From JAIKWW01 sp052169645 (GTDB lineage Bacteria; Bacillota; Clostridia; Peptostreptococcales; Anaerovoracaceae): 38,165 nucleotides of DNA. The position numbers and the translations under genes are program-made. Shown here piece by piece: positions 24,650-33,382 of the stretch. The stretch's first letter is position 1; every line of letters starts with the position of its first letter. The notes below the pieces were generated by a model. That model was not told the DNA's origin. It ran no database searches and saw nothing but the letters and a program-made list of their open reading frames with translations. Where the stretch lies: assembly GCA_052169645.1 (NCBI GenBank), contig JBQNCA010000016.1:1-38165 (forward strand). Reading direction: 5' to 3'.

Positions 24650-26002
24650 TTACTCTGCAGACGTTTCTTCCTCTGCAGTATCGGCACTCTCGTTTTCAGT
24701 TACGGCATCCACCCATTCCACCTCGGCGGAATCAGCTATAATCTTGAAAGCTTTTCTTGCGCAGACATCCTTTTCCACATACTTGATATCACCGCCTACC
24801 AGTTCTCTCATCTTCGCCGCATCGACACCGTACTGAACCCCCATATTCTTGAGTGCTTCTTCTGTCTCTTCCTCGGTAGCTTCGATATTTTCCTGCTTTG
24901 CTACAGCTTCTATAATGAGGCGTGTTTTCACCTTTCTTTCAGCTTCGTCACGAATCTGTTCTCTGAACTCGCTCATATCTGTCTGTGTTGCAGCCAGATA
25001 TTGTTGCAGGTTCATGCCGCTGTATCCGAGCTGCTGATCGAACTGTCTGAGTAAATCATCGATCTCATGCTCAATCATAACCTCCGGCATATCTACAACC
25101 GTATTGTTGTAAATGGTACGCATCGCTTCATTCTGAACTGATGCTTCCGCCTGCTTTTTCTTGTTATCTTCAAGATTTTTTCTGATTTCAACCTTCCACT
25201 CTTCTATAGTGTCAAATTCGCTGCATTCCTTTGCAAGCTCATCATCTACAGGAGGAACATCCTCTTCCTTTACATCATGAACGACACATTCAAATCTTAC
25301 AAGCTCTCCCGCAAGCTTTTCAACAGGATAATCTTCAGGGAATCTGACGTTAACCGTACGCTCTTCTCCTGCTTTTACCCCTATAAGCTCGTCTTCAAAT
25401 CCCGGAATGAACTGATTTGAACCCAGCTTGAGCTTTGCATTTTCTGCGGTTCCGCCTTCAAACTGTTCATCATCATAAGTAAACCCCTTATAATCGAGTA
25501 TAAGAGTATCGTCCTTTTCAGCCGCTCTATCCACAGATACAAGTCTTGCATTTCTTACGGCATAACTCTTGAGCTGTTCCTCAACTTCTTCATCTGTAAC
25601 CTCAGCCTTAGGAAGAATAAGCTTTACACCCTTATAATTTTCAACTGTAAGCTCGGGAGAAACGAGGAAGCTGATATTAAAATTTATACCGCTGCCCGAC
25701 TGCAAAACCTGATCCTTGAGATCTATTTCGGGATGGTCTACAGGCTCAAAGCCGAGTTCTTCCAATGCCTTTGGATATTCTTCGTTGAACACCTCGGATA
25801 CGGCATCTTCGATAAAGATATCTTTCCCGTAATGAGACTCGATCATCTTTCTGGTAGCCTTTCCTTTTCTGAATCCCGGAATCGAAAAACGATTCCTATT
25901 TCTATAGAATACCTTATTTATTGCACTTTCAAACTCTTCTGCCGTAACTTCCATCTCAATTTTTACAGTATTGATTTCTCTGTTTATAAAATTTGCTTTC
26001 AT
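24650..26002 (-). CDS. tig: Trigger factor, ribosome-bound chaperone
   Basis: A chaperone and peptidyl-prolyl isomerase of 450 residues that meets nascent chains at the ribosome exit. The N-terminal ribosome-binding signature is PGFRKGKATR. An FKBP-like isomerase domain is at about 155-240 (DYKGF strand onwards), and a helical C-terminal domain ends in an acidic tail. The start overlaps the stop of the CYTH gene by 4 nt (ATGA), so the two are coupled. Downstream are clpP, clpX and lon. Confidence 0.96.
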   Translation of the reverse strand: MKANFINREINTVKIEMEVTAEEFESAINKVFYRNRNRFSIPGFRKGKATRKMIESHYGKDIFIEDAVSEVFNEEYPKALEELGFEPVDHPEIDLKDQVLQSGSGINFNISFLVSPELTVENYKGVKLILPKAEVTDEEVEEQLKSYAVRNARLVSVDRAAEKDDTLILDYKGFTYDDEQFEGGTAENAKLKLGSNQFIPGFEDELIGVKAGEERTVNVRFPEDYPVEKLAGELVRFECVVHDVKEEDVPPVDDELAKECSEFDTIEEWKVEIRKNLEDNKKKQAEASVQNEAMRTIYNNTVVDMPEVMIEHEIDDLLRQFDQQLGYSGMNLQQYLAATQTDMSEFREQIRDEAERKVKTRLIIEAVAKQENIEATEEETEEALKNMGVQYGVDAAKMRELVGGDIKYVEKDVCARKAFKIIADSAEVEWVDAVTENESADTAEEETSAE

Positions 26003-26646
26003 TTTATTTTTCCTTCCTCATGGCATTTTTTTAAAAGCTCCATTCCCCGCCCGAATTTTGATGCCTCACCGGGAATCAGACCGAATTCGGACTGAAGCTC
26101 TTTTCCTATTAATATTATTTCTTTTACCGATCCTGAAAAAAGCTCTATCTCAAGCTCCAATATATCTTCGCTTCCTCCGGGAGTTATGATACGACCTATG
26201 TCCATTGCCGCTTCGCAAATAGCGGCACCTGTATCTATGCGCATTGTATTTCTCTCAAAGTCCGTTTCTATAACCGGTTTCAGTTGTCTGTCACCTACAA
26301 GCTCAATAAGCTCCCGACCTTTTTCGCTTTCATTGAACACATCCAGAGACGGCATGCCTCTATCATAGTTGCAATTTAGCGGAATGTTGATTTCTTCCCT
26401 CTCATGAAGGCTTTCTTTACTGCATCCGCCCCATTTTATAGTTGCAACCACCTTACTGTCTTCCTGTCTGATGCGAAAGGCCGCTCCGATTCCCGACAGT
26501 ATGAAGTCCTCGGTATCATAATATACAGCCGACATCTCCGTCCGACGTATCATATCTACATCTCCGTAGCGGCTGAATACCTCCTGCTGCCATAAATCAG
26601 CTGCGGTATCGTAATCGGGAATCAAATATTTTAATTCAATTTCCAT
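25999..26646 (-). CDS. CYTH-domain triphosphate phosphohydrolase-like protein
   Basis: A 215-residue triphosphate-tunnel protein. The defining ExExK motif is at the very N-terminus (E2, E4, K6 in MEIELK). Basic and acidic tunnel residues follow: FRIRQE (57-62), TIKWGG (69-74), and an REE cluster near 83-85. Family members hydrolyse inorganic triphosphate or thiamine triphosphate, or make cAMP; the substrate here is unknown. I favour the ATG at 26646, which gives the family N-terminus, but AGGAGG sits 16 nt from it and only 1 nt from an ATG at 26661, so the start is uncertain. It heads the tig-clp-lon cluster. Confidence 0.85.
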   Translation of the reverse strand: MEIELKYLIPDYDTAADLWQQEVFSRYGDVDMIRRTEMSAVYYDTEDFILSGIGAAFRIRQEDSKVVATIKWGGCSKESLHEREEINIPLNCNYDRGMPSLDVFNESEKGRELIELVGDRQLKPVIETDFERNTMRIDTGAAICEAAMDIGRIITPGGSEDILELEIELFSGSVKEIILIGKELQSEFGLIPGEASKFGRGMELLKKCHEEGKIK

Positions 26647-26706
26647 AAAAGCTTCAACCATCCCTCCTATAAGGGCAAAACTTCGTTAAAAGCGCATTTA
26701 CGTGTC

Positions 26707-26735
26707 ATTTTATCATATCAATTTTGCAAATACAA
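26707..26735 (-). promoter_or_regulatory. Predicted promoter of the CYTH-tig-clpPX cluster
   Basis: On the minus strand, TTGTAT (26730-26735) and TAAAAT (26707-26712) are 17 bp apart. I saw no CIRCE (HrcA) or CtsR consensus in this short region (26647-26773). Confidence 0.5.
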
Positions 26736-26773
26736 GAGAATAAGCCATATTATATCCGCCTTAAGCCTTTATA

Positions 26774-28477
26774 TCACTGCATATTTTCAACTTTTGTCTC
26801 TTTATTATGCAAAGCTTCGCTGTTTTCATGTATATCGGTAACCTCCGAGCCTAAATTCAATGAATTTTTCTCCAATTCCAATATTATATCGTTTAAATTT
26901 CTCATTCTCTCATCCGTCAGGCTCTCATTAGCTGCAAGCTCCGTAGTGTAAAGGATACGCTCCAGAGTATGATGTACATCTGCAAGCTTTCTGCGCATAT
27001 TTATAAGCTCATCGTATCTGCGTGCTTCATCCGTACGTTTGCTCACTTCGTCCATATGGAGCTTGCCTTCATTGAGATCTACACTGCAAACTTCACTTAC
27101 AACCACGGGATTTAAATCCAAATGCTGTTGTACAAGGGCTGCAAAGTCCAATTTGGAACGTTTTTCACCGTGAACCAGAAATATTTGTCTCGGAGCGGGA
27201 TGAAATGCCGATATCCATCGTAAAAGTCCTTCCTGATCTGCGTGTGCCGAAAAACCTTTAAAATCATAAATCTCCGCAGCCACAGTTATCGGTTCTCCAA
27301 AAATATGGACGGTCGTTTGCCCGTCAACTATGCGTCGTCCGAGAGTTCCTTCCGCCTGATAGCCCACAAAGATTACACTGTTTCTGGCATCCCAAAGATT
27401 ATGCTTCAAATGATGCTTTATGCGCCCCGCTTCACACATCCCGCTTGCCGATATGATTACCTTGGGCGCTCTGTTGCTGTTTATAGCCTGCGATTCCGCT
27501 ACGGATTCCACAAATTTTAAATTTTTAAAGCTTACAGGATTATCTCCGGACATAATCTGTGCCCGAGCCTCGTCATCGAAAACCTGCGCATTGCGCTTCA
27601 GTATTTCCGTCGCAGTCTTTGCCATAGGGCTGTCGACATAAAAAGGTATATCCTTCATAATCTTTGCAAATTCTACATTCTCCGAAAACAGTCGGTTGAA
27701 ATAATAGATTATATCCTGCGTCCTTCCGACGGCGAATGCCGGAATTATTACGGAGCCTCCCCGTTTTACGGTCTTTATAACGGTGTCCTTTAAATCATTG
27801 ACATCTTTATCATTTTCCGGATGTATACGATTACCGTAGGTTGTCTCCATTATTACAACATCCGCTTCCTTTATATAAACCGGATCACGGAGTATCGGTC
27901 TGTTTGATACCCCGATATCGCCGCTGAAAACAATTTTTGTAGTCTTTTCGTTCTCTTTTATCCAAATTTCTGTAAATGCGGAACCAAGTATGTGACCCGC
28001 TTCAATAAATCTGATGCTCACAGTGTCATTGATTGCACGAACACTGTCATATAAAATCGGTACTCTGAGTTCAAGTGCTCTTTCAACATCATTCACATCA
28101 TACAGAGGCTCAACATGCTTCAATCCGAGCCTGTCCGCTTTCTTGTTGCGGTACTCCGTCTCACGCTCCTGTATATACGCACAGTCCTTAAGCATGACAT
28201 CTAAAAGATCCGATGTCGCATCCGTACAATATATGGGATTGCTGTAACCCCTCTTTACGAGTAAAGGTATCCTTCCGCAATGATCCACATGTGCATGACT
28301 CAGCAGCATAAAATCTATATCATTTACATCGAAAGGAAAAGCTTCTTTGTTTTGCTCTTCGTTTTTTCTGCTGCCCTGAAACATTCCGCAATCAAGTAAA
28401 AATGTGCAGTTTTCCGTTTCTATAAGGTGGCAGGAACCTGTAATTCCTTCAGCAGCTCCGCAAAATTTAATCTTCAT
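26774..28477 (-). CDS. Beta-CASP metallo-beta-lactamase, RNase/CPSF-like
   Basis: A 567-residue protein of the archaeal-CPSF/RNase J-related beta-CASP group, probably a zinc-dependent RNA nuclease. Metal motif 2 is HAHVDH (61-66). Later signatures are AGHILGS, SGDIG, ETTYGNR, a beta-CASP region starting at IPAFAVGRTQ, and the HADQ and LVHGE motifs near the C-terminus. About 60 residues beyond the core are Arg/Glu-rich and helical. The start at 28477 has AAAGGAGG 10 nt upstream; the frame open to 28516 is leader. It lies 51 nt after the ABC ATPase gene with no clear terminator between. Confidence 0.9.
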   Translation of the reverse strand: MKIKFCGAAEGITGSCHLIETENCTFLLDCGMFQGSRKNEEQNKEAFPFDVNDIDFMLLSHAHVDHCGRIPLLVKRGYSNPIYCTDATSDLLDVMLKDCAYIQERETEYRNKKADRLGLKHVEPLYDVNDVERALELRVPILYDSVRAINDTVSIRFIEAGHILGSAFTEIWIKENEKTTKIVFSGDIGVSNRPILRDPVYIKEADVVIMETTYGNRIHPENDKDVNDLKDTVIKTVKRGGSVIIPAFAVGRTQDIIYYFNRLFSENVEFAKIMKDIPFYVDSPMAKTATEILKRNAQVFDDEARAQIMSGDNPVSFKNLKFVESVAESQAINSNRAPKVIISASGMCEAGRIKHHLKHNLWDARNSVIFVGYQAEGTLGRRIVDGQTTVHIFGEPITVAAEIYDFKGFSAHADQEGLLRWISAFHPAPRQIFLVHGEKRSKLDFAALVQQHLDLNPVVVSEVCSVDLNEGKLHMDEVSKRTDEARRYDELINMRRKLADVHHTLERILYTTELAANESLTDERMRNLNDIILELEKNSLNLGSEVTDIHENSEALHNKETKVENMQ

Positions 28478-28528
28478 ATTATAAAAGCCTCCTTTCGATG
28501 CAGTTTTTTCATTCATTTACCTACAGAA

Positions 28529-29245
28529 TTAAAGAACCTTGCTCAGAAAGCTTTTAGTTCTTTCATTTTGAGGATTATTAAATATCTGTTCCGGACTTCC
28601 TTCTTCCATTATATACCCCTGATCCATAAAAAACACTCTGTCGGCAACTTCTCTTGCAAATCCCATCTCATGAGTTACTATTACCATGCTCATTCCGTTT
28701 TCCGCCAAGCCTTTCATTACATCCAAAACTTCGCCTACCATCTCCGGATCAAGCGCCGAGGTCGGTTCATCAAACAGCATTATTTCCGGATCCATCGCCA
28801 ATGCCCTTGCAATGGCAACTCGCTGTTGCTGCCCTCCTGAAAGCTCCGACGGAAAATATTCCGCCTTGTCCGCAAGCCCTACACGCTCTAAAAGCGCAAG
28901 TGCTTTTTTCTCCGCATCCTCTTTTTTAATATTCTTGACCTTTATAGGTGCAAGAGTCAAATTATCCAATACCGATTTGTGAGGAAAAAGATTGAAGCTC
29001 TGAAATACCATGCCCATATGCGTACGAATTTCATTTATATGTTTTTCTTCAACTTTATTCGAATCAAGCCAAATTTCACCCGATGTAGGTTCTTCCAGCA
29101 TATTCAGACAACGAAGAAAGGTACTTTTCCCCGAACCTGACGGCCCTATAACGCATACAACCTCATTATCCTGTATAGTAGCATCTATACCTTTAAGGAC
29201 TTCCACGGAGCCGAAGCTCTTAACCAGTTTTTTTATTTCTATCAT
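28529..29245 (-). CDS. Polar amino acid ABC transporter, ATP-binding protein
   Basis: A GlnQ/HisP-type ATPase of 238 residues. Walker A GPSGSGKST, Q-loop VFQSFNLFPH, signature LSGGQQQR, Walker B IMLFDEPTSALD and H-switch THEM are all present. It energises the adjacent permease. AGGAG lies 7 nt before the ATG, and it begins 10 nt after the permease stop. The transported amino acid cannot be told from the sequence. Confidence 0.95.
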   Translation of the reverse strand: MIEIKKLVKSFGSVEVLKGIDATIQDNEVVCVIGPSGSGKSTFLRCLNMLEEPTSGEIWLDSNKVEEKHINEIRTHMGMVFQSFNLFPHKSVLDNLTLAPIKVKNIKKEDAEKKALALLERVGLADKAEYFPSELSGGQQQRVAIARALAMDPEIMLFDEPTSALDPEMVGEVLDVMKGLAENGMSMVIVTHEMGFAREVADRVFFMDQGYIMEEGSPEQIFNNPQNERTKSFLSKVL

Positions 29246-29255
29246 TTGAGATCTC

Positions 29256-30014
29256 CTAAACTTTTAATCTTGAGTTCGCTTTCCTACTGTGCTTGTACTT
29301 GCGTCCTCCGCCGGTGTTTCCCATGCGTGCTTCCATATATGCTACCCACCTTGAGAGCGGAATGGTCATACACATATATATAATCGCAACGCTTATAAAC
29401 GCCGAAAACGGTTCAAAGGTACGTGAAGAGAGAAGTTGTCCGTTTCTTGTAATCTCAACGATTCCTATATAAGAAAGTATTGACGTTTCTTTTATAAGAG
29501 TAACAAATTCATTTGCCAGTGCAGGCATTATCACTCTGAACGCCTGAGGAAGAATTATAAATCTCATAGTTTGATTTCCCGACATTCCCAATGAACGGGA
29601 AGCTTCCACCTGACCTTTGTTTATCGCCTGTATACCGCTTCGTATAATTTCCGCCTGATATGCGCCGCTGTTTATGCCGCAGGCAATCACTCCGACAATA
29701 ACTATAGGATCCCAGTTGAATTTGAACGGTTCCCCTGTCAAAGAGCTTATAATGCCGCTGATTAAAGTAGGTATGCCGTAAGCAAGTATAAGCATCTGCA
29801 CAAAAAGAGGCGTCCCTCTGACCACTTCGACATATATATTTGCAATCCAACGTACAGGTCTGTGTTTGGACATTTTTCCCAATGCCATAATTAAGCCCAA
29901 AAATATGCCTATGACAAGAGCTCCTCCCGTTACATAGAGCGTAGTTCCTATGCCCGAGGAAGCCGCCGCCAATCCGTCCTGATATTTACTTATAATTTCC
30001 GAAAAATTTTCCAT
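29256..30014 (-). CDS. Polar amino acid ABC transporter, permease
   Basis: A membrane protein of 252 residues of the HisMQ/GlnP family, with about five hydrophobic segments. The cytoplasmic EAA loop (GQVEASRSLGMS and onward) docks the ATPase. I chose the ATG at 30014 (TAGGAG about 11 nt upstream); the frame is open to 30068, but that part is leader. The C-terminus is a short Lys/Arg-rich tail. Confidence 0.93.
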   Translation of the reverse strand: MENFSEIISKYQDGLAAASSGIGTTLYVTGGALVIGIFLGLIMALGKMSKHRPVRWIANIYVEVVRGTPLFVQMLILAYGIPTLISGIISSLTGEPFKFNWDPIVIVGVIACGINSGAYQAEIIRSGIQAINKGQVEASRSLGMSGNQTMRFIILPQAFRVIMPALANEFVTLIKETSILSYIGIVEITRNGQLLSSRTFEPFSAFISVAIIYMCMTIPLSRWVAYMEARMGNTGGGRKYKHSRKANSRLKV

Positions 30015-30135
30015 AAAGTGATTCTCTCCTACTGTATTTTTATTATGAATATACATCCAAGCTTTCATGTCAATTATTTATAATTGCAAACTATTTATTA
30101 TTATACAGTCTTATACGCAAATTTACAATTAAAAT

Positions 30136-30164
30136 AAGACCGGTCGAAAAATCAAACCGGTCTT
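30136..30164 (-). terminator. Hairpin between binding-protein and permease genes
   Basis: A 9-bp perfect stem (30136-30144 with 30156-30164) has an 11-nt loop, followed on the minus strand by ATTTTAATTG. It lies about 90 nt after the binding-protein stop and 120 nt before the permease start. Partial readthrough would let the cell make more binding protein than membrane components. Confidence 0.75.
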
Positions 30165-30251
30165 TTAAATTTCAACATTATTTAAAAATATTCAAACAAT
30201 GCTTTAAGTTTATTTTTTTAATAAATATTCTTTTCCCCGAATATTTAAAAA

Positions 30252-31085
30252 TTAATTTTCAACGGGAACCGCCATTGTTTTTGTGTATTTATCCATATCG
30301 GTAATCAATGCATCATATTTTCCGTTTTGTTTGAGATTTGCAAGTCCTTCATTAAGCTTTCCGAGAAGATCCGATCTGTCCTTCTTGACTGCCATTGCAT
30401 ACTCCTCCGAATTGAGCGGTTCTCCTACAATTTTGATTTTTCCCGGCTGGCTTGCCATATATGCTTCCGTTACAGGTTTATCATTTATTACAGCCTGCAC
30501 ATCTCCGTTTATAAGCTGCATCATAGCTTCGTTAACACCGTTGAGAATAACGGCTTCCTTTATTTTACCCTCATTCTTGAGCTTTGTAATTTCCGTTGCG
30601 CTTGAGGTTCCTATCTGTGCGGCAACCTTCATATCCGGAGTGAAATCTTCTATGCTCTTTATCGTGGAATTATCCTCCGTAACTGCTACAACCAATCCTG
30701 ATTCATAGTAAGTTTCCGTAAAATCCACAGCCTTTCTGCGCTCAGGGTCCTTGCTGTTCATCCCGGAAGCTATAATATCTATGCTGCCGGATTGCAATGC
30801 GGGAATCAAAGCATCAAATCCGAGATTTACAAATTCAACTTCAAAGCCCTGATCCTCGGCTATCGCCTTTACCATATCCACATCAAAACCCCACAGGTCA
30901 CCGTTGGCGTCAGTGGTATCAAACGGAGGAAAAGTAGGCTCCATACCCACCTTATATACCTGCTTGCCTGCCGATGAAGACTTGTCCGCAGAATTTCCGT
31001 CTTTTCCGCTGTTGTTGCATGCCGTAAACGCCATAGCCACAGATATCGCCAACACTACAGCCATGATTTTTTTTAACTTTTTCAT
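30252..31085 (-). CDS. Polar amino acid ABC transporter, substrate-binding lipoprotein
   Basis: A 277-residue lipoprotein. The lipobox ends at Cys23 (AFTAC), followed by a Ser/Asn/Gly linker. The mature part is a type II periplasmic-binding fold of the GlnH/ArtJ family: VGMEPTFPPFD, WGFDVDMVKAIAE, and later a DFTETYYESG segment. It captures an amino acid at the outer face for the permease. The start at 31085 (MKKLKKIM) gives a proper signal peptide; GAAAGG lies about 9 nt upstream. Tandem operator-like repeats lie in the leader. Confidence 0.94.
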   Translation of the reverse strand: MKKLKKIMAVVLAISVAMAFTACNNSGKDGNSADKSSSAGKQVYKVGMEPTFPPFDTTDANGDLWGFDVDMVKAIAEDQGFEVEFVNLGFDALIPALQSGSIDIIASGMNSKDPERRKAVDFTETYYESGLVVAVTEDNSTIKSIEDFTPDMKVAAQIGTSSATEITKLKNEGKIKEAVILNGVNEAMMQLINGDVQAVINDKPVTEAYMASQPGKIKIVGEPLNSEEYAMAVKKDRSDLLGKLNEGLANLKQNGKYDALITDMDKYTKTMAVPVEN

Positions 31086-31114
31086 GATAATCGACCTTTC
31101 TTTCATTTTATCGG

Positions 31115-31151
31115 ATTGTCTACAATTTACTAAATTGTCTGCAATGCAGAC
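31115..31151. promoter_or_regulatory. Tandem palindromic repeats in the ABC operon leader (candidate operators)
   Basis: Two 12-mers, ATTGTCTACAAT (31115-31126) and ATTGTCTGCAAT (31134-31145), differ by one base and start 19 bp apart. Each is internally palindromic. A further inverted repeat, GTCTGC-AAT-GCAGAC (31137-31151), overlaps the second. They cover about +5 to +41 of the predicted transcript, a position expected of repressor sites. Confidence 0.55.
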
Positions 31152-31161
31152 CGTTTATCAA

Positions 31162-31190
31162 ATATTACTACAGAAATTCTTTTCTTTCAA
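31162..31190 (-). promoter_or_regulatory. Predicted promoter of the amino acid ABC operon
   Basis: On the minus strand, TTGAAA (31185-31190) and TAATAT (31162-31167) are 17 bp apart. The transcription start would be near 31155. Confidence 0.6.
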
Positions 31191-31240
31191 GTCCATGATA
31201 TTTTGAGCTTCATAAAATCGAATTATATAAATTCTCAAAG

Positions 31241-31269
31241 TTGATATTGAAATACCTCGGTGATAAAAT
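31241..31269 (+). promoter_or_regulatory. Predicted promoter of the rightward pair at 31300
   Basis: TTGATA (31241-31246) and TAAAAT (31264-31269) are 17 bp apart, giving a leader of about 25 nt. A second possible promoter upstream has TTGAGC (31203-31208) and TATAAA (31226-31231), also 17 bp apart. Confidence 0.6.
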
Positions 31270-31299
31270 GAACAAAGCATTGAATTTAAAGGACTTATA

Positions 31300-32112
31300 A
31301 TGGGAACAATATTTATTTCGGAGCAGGCATCTTCTCCGCTGAAAAGCTATTTAAAAAACAGCACTCACAATATAATAAGCGTTAAAAAAAGCTCTGCCGT
31401 ATATGAAGAAATTTCCGCTCATCCGGACATATACATGTGCAAAATAGGAAACAGACTGATTGCGGACGAAGCTCTGGTAACCGAGCCTGCCGTCGACACG
31501 ATGTTGATGAAAGGATTTACCCTAATCCGAGGTAATGATGTCGCATCATATATTTCAAATACCTCGGACTCCGAGATAATATTCGCAGGCAGCAACTTAG
31601 GTATGAAATATCCTCATAATGTTGCTTATAATGCACTTGCTACTGATAAAATTTTTATTCACAATTTAAAATTAACCGATTCCGTTCTTAAAAAGTATGC
31701 CGATTCCGCCAAACTCACAAGTATAAATGTACGACAGGGCTATACCAAATGTTCCTGTATCCCTGTCGGAGACACTGCCGTTATCACATATGATGAAGGA
31801 ATAGCCGCAGCAATAGAAAAGCACAATGAAGGCATCAGAAAAAACATTTTTAAAAATTCCGAAGAATTTGAACTTCCTTTGATAGATATACTGCTCATAA
31901 GAAAAGGCTATGTAAAGCTACACGGATTTGATTACGGATTTCTCGGCGGTGCAAGCGGTACAGTTGATAATAAAATCATATTTAACGGCGATATAGATAT
32001 TCACCCGGATGCCGTTCGAATAAGAGATTTTATAGAAGTTCACGGTTTCGGCGTTGTAAGCTTTCCGGGAGAGCCGCTTTCAGATATCGGTTCCGTAATC
32101 TGTCTGCCCTGA
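31300..32112 (+). CDS. Conserved protein of unknown function (possible DUF6873/GME-type fold)
   Basis: A 270-residue soluble protein without signal or membrane segments. Repeated motif-like segments are MKYPHNVAYNAL, NVRQGYTKCSC, a GDTAVITYDEG strand, GFLGGASG, FNGDIDIHPD, and a final FPGEPLSDIGS. The repeated beta-strand/Gly pattern and the late Cys/Gly motifs recall the guanidino-group-modifying (GME) fold seen in DUF6873 proteins, but this is from memory of the family and not proven. AAAGGA precedes the ATG by 7 nt. It lies 10 nt before the radical SAM gene, so the two are co-transcribed and perhaps work together. Confidence 0.75.
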   Translation: MGTIFISEQASSPLKSYLKNSTHNIISVKKSSAVYEEISAHPDIYMCKIGNRLIADEALVTEPAVDTMLMKGFTLIRGNDVASYISNTSDSEIIFAGSNLGMKYPHNVAYNALATDKIFIHNLKLTDSVLKKYADSAKLTSINVRQGYTKCSCIPVGDTAVITYDEGIAAAIEKHNEGIRKNIFKNSEEFELPLIDILLIRKGYVKLHGFDYGFLGGASGTVDNKIIFNGDIDIHPDAVRIRDFIEVHGFGVVSFPGEPLSDIGSVICLP

Positions 32113-32122
32113 GGAGAAAACA

Positions 32123-33244
32123 ATGAAAACACATGCAATAATACCCATATTCATACCTCATTCCGGCTGTCCTCATGATTGTGTATTCTGCAATCAGAAA
32201 GCTATAACCTCCCGTATGAAGTCTCCCGATTATGATGACACTATAGAAATAATTGAGAGAAATCTTGCGACCATATCTTTAAATCCAAATATATCGACAG
32301 TCGAAATTGCATTTTACGGAGGCAGCTTTACCGCTATTCCACGTGAAGAACAAAATATGTATCTGCGCATTGCCGCCGATTACAAAAATCAGGGAAAAAT
32401 AAATAAAATTCATCTTTCAACCAGACCCGATTATATAAACGAGGAAATTCTGGATAATCTCAAAGCCCGCTCCGTGGACATAATAGAGTTGGGAGTTCAG
32501 TCCTTTAATCCGAACGTCCTCCGGCTGTCTGCACGAGGCCACGATATTCAAACAGTATATGACAGTTCGAATTTAATAAAATCATACGGATTCACCTTGG
32601 GAATTCAGCTTATGATAGGACTTCCCGGCGACAGCTATGAAAGCTGTATGGATTCCGTCAGACAAACCGTATCAATAAAACCGTCAATCGCCCGCCTTTA
32701 TCCCACTGTCGTTATTAAGGATACGGCACTTGCGGAAATGTATCGCAGGGGAAGCTATATTCCTTTGTCCGATGAAAAAGCAGTTTTCGTTACCAAAGAT
32801 ATGTATAAGGCTTTGACAGATGCGGGAATAAATGTCATCCGCATAGGATTGAAGAGTACTGCAAATATTCGAGAGGGCGGTGACGCCGTTGCCGGAAATT
32901 ATCATCCCGCTTTCCGTCAACTCGTGGAAGGTGAGATTGCAAAGGACGAACTTGAAGTTCAACTTAAAAAAATCCTCTCCGCCGAATCAGAAATTTTAAA
33001 AAAGAATCCTGACTTTCAACTTGATAAGATACGACTCTCTCCGTCCGTCGATTTTGAAGCCTCGGATAAAGAGTCCATAAAGCGTCGCTTCGCTTTTTTG
33101 AGCTGTCCCGAAAGCTTTTCCTCCATGGTCGGAAATCATTCCGTAAATAAACTATATTTTGCAGAGAATTATCCCGATTTAAAAATAAAATTTGCAATCG
33201 ATAAGCAGCTTCCGAAAAATAAATTTATAATCCGGGAAATTTAA
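32123..33244 (+). CDS. Elp3-like radical SAM protein
   Basis: A 373-residue radical SAM enzyme. The iron-sulfur cysteines are C16, C20 and C23 (CPHDCVFC, a CX3CX2C spacing). The GGSFTA motif and a Gly-rich LGVQS segment match the Elp3/coproporphyrinogen oxidase-like fold. The C-terminal part contains HPAFRQLVEGEI, typical of Elp3-related proteins, but I see no acetyltransferase domain, so a tRNA wobble-modifying role like eukaryotic Elp3 cannot be assumed. GAGGAG lies 8 nt before the ATG. It ends at a terminator shared with asnS. Confidence 0.85.
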   Translation: MKTHAIIPIFIPHSGCPHDCVFCNQKAITSRMKSPDYDDTIEIIERNLATISLNPNISTVEIAFYGGSFTAIPREEQNMYLRIAADYKNQGKINKIHLSTRPDYINEEILDNLKARSVDIIELGVQSFNPNVLRLSARGHDIQTVYDSSNLIKSYGFTLGIQLMIGLPGDSYESCMDSVRQTVSIKPSIARLYPTVVIKDTALAEMYRRGSYIPLSDEKAVFVTKDMYKALTDAGINVIRIGLKSTANIREGGDAVAGNYHPAFRQLVEGEIAKDELEVQLKKILSAESEILKKNPDFQLDKIRLSPSVDFEASDKESIKRRFAFLSCPESFSSMVGNHSVNKLYFAENYPDLKIKFAIDKQLPKNKFIIREI

Positions 33245-33272
33245 AATTTACAATAGGAAAGGTATATGATGA

Positions 33273-33322
33273 AAAAGTCCCGAACGCTTAATGCCGAAAA
33301 GCATCAAGTGTTCGGGACTTTT
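33273..33322. terminator. Bidirectional terminator between radical SAM gene and asnS
   Basis: A 17-bp stem (33273-33289 with 33306-33322, one G-T wobble) is extended by an inner ATGC/GCAT stem around a CGAAAA loop. It has an A-run on one side and CTTTTG on the other. It serves the convergent genes. Confidence 0.92.
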
Positions 33323-33382
33323 CTTTTGTCCCTGATGCAGACAAACGCTCATATATCGTTTATCTGCAATTTGCATTTAAAC

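Noticed and set aside
26647..26773. CIRCE or CtsR box before the CYTH-tig-clp cluster
   Set aside because: Neither consensus is present on either strand in this interval.
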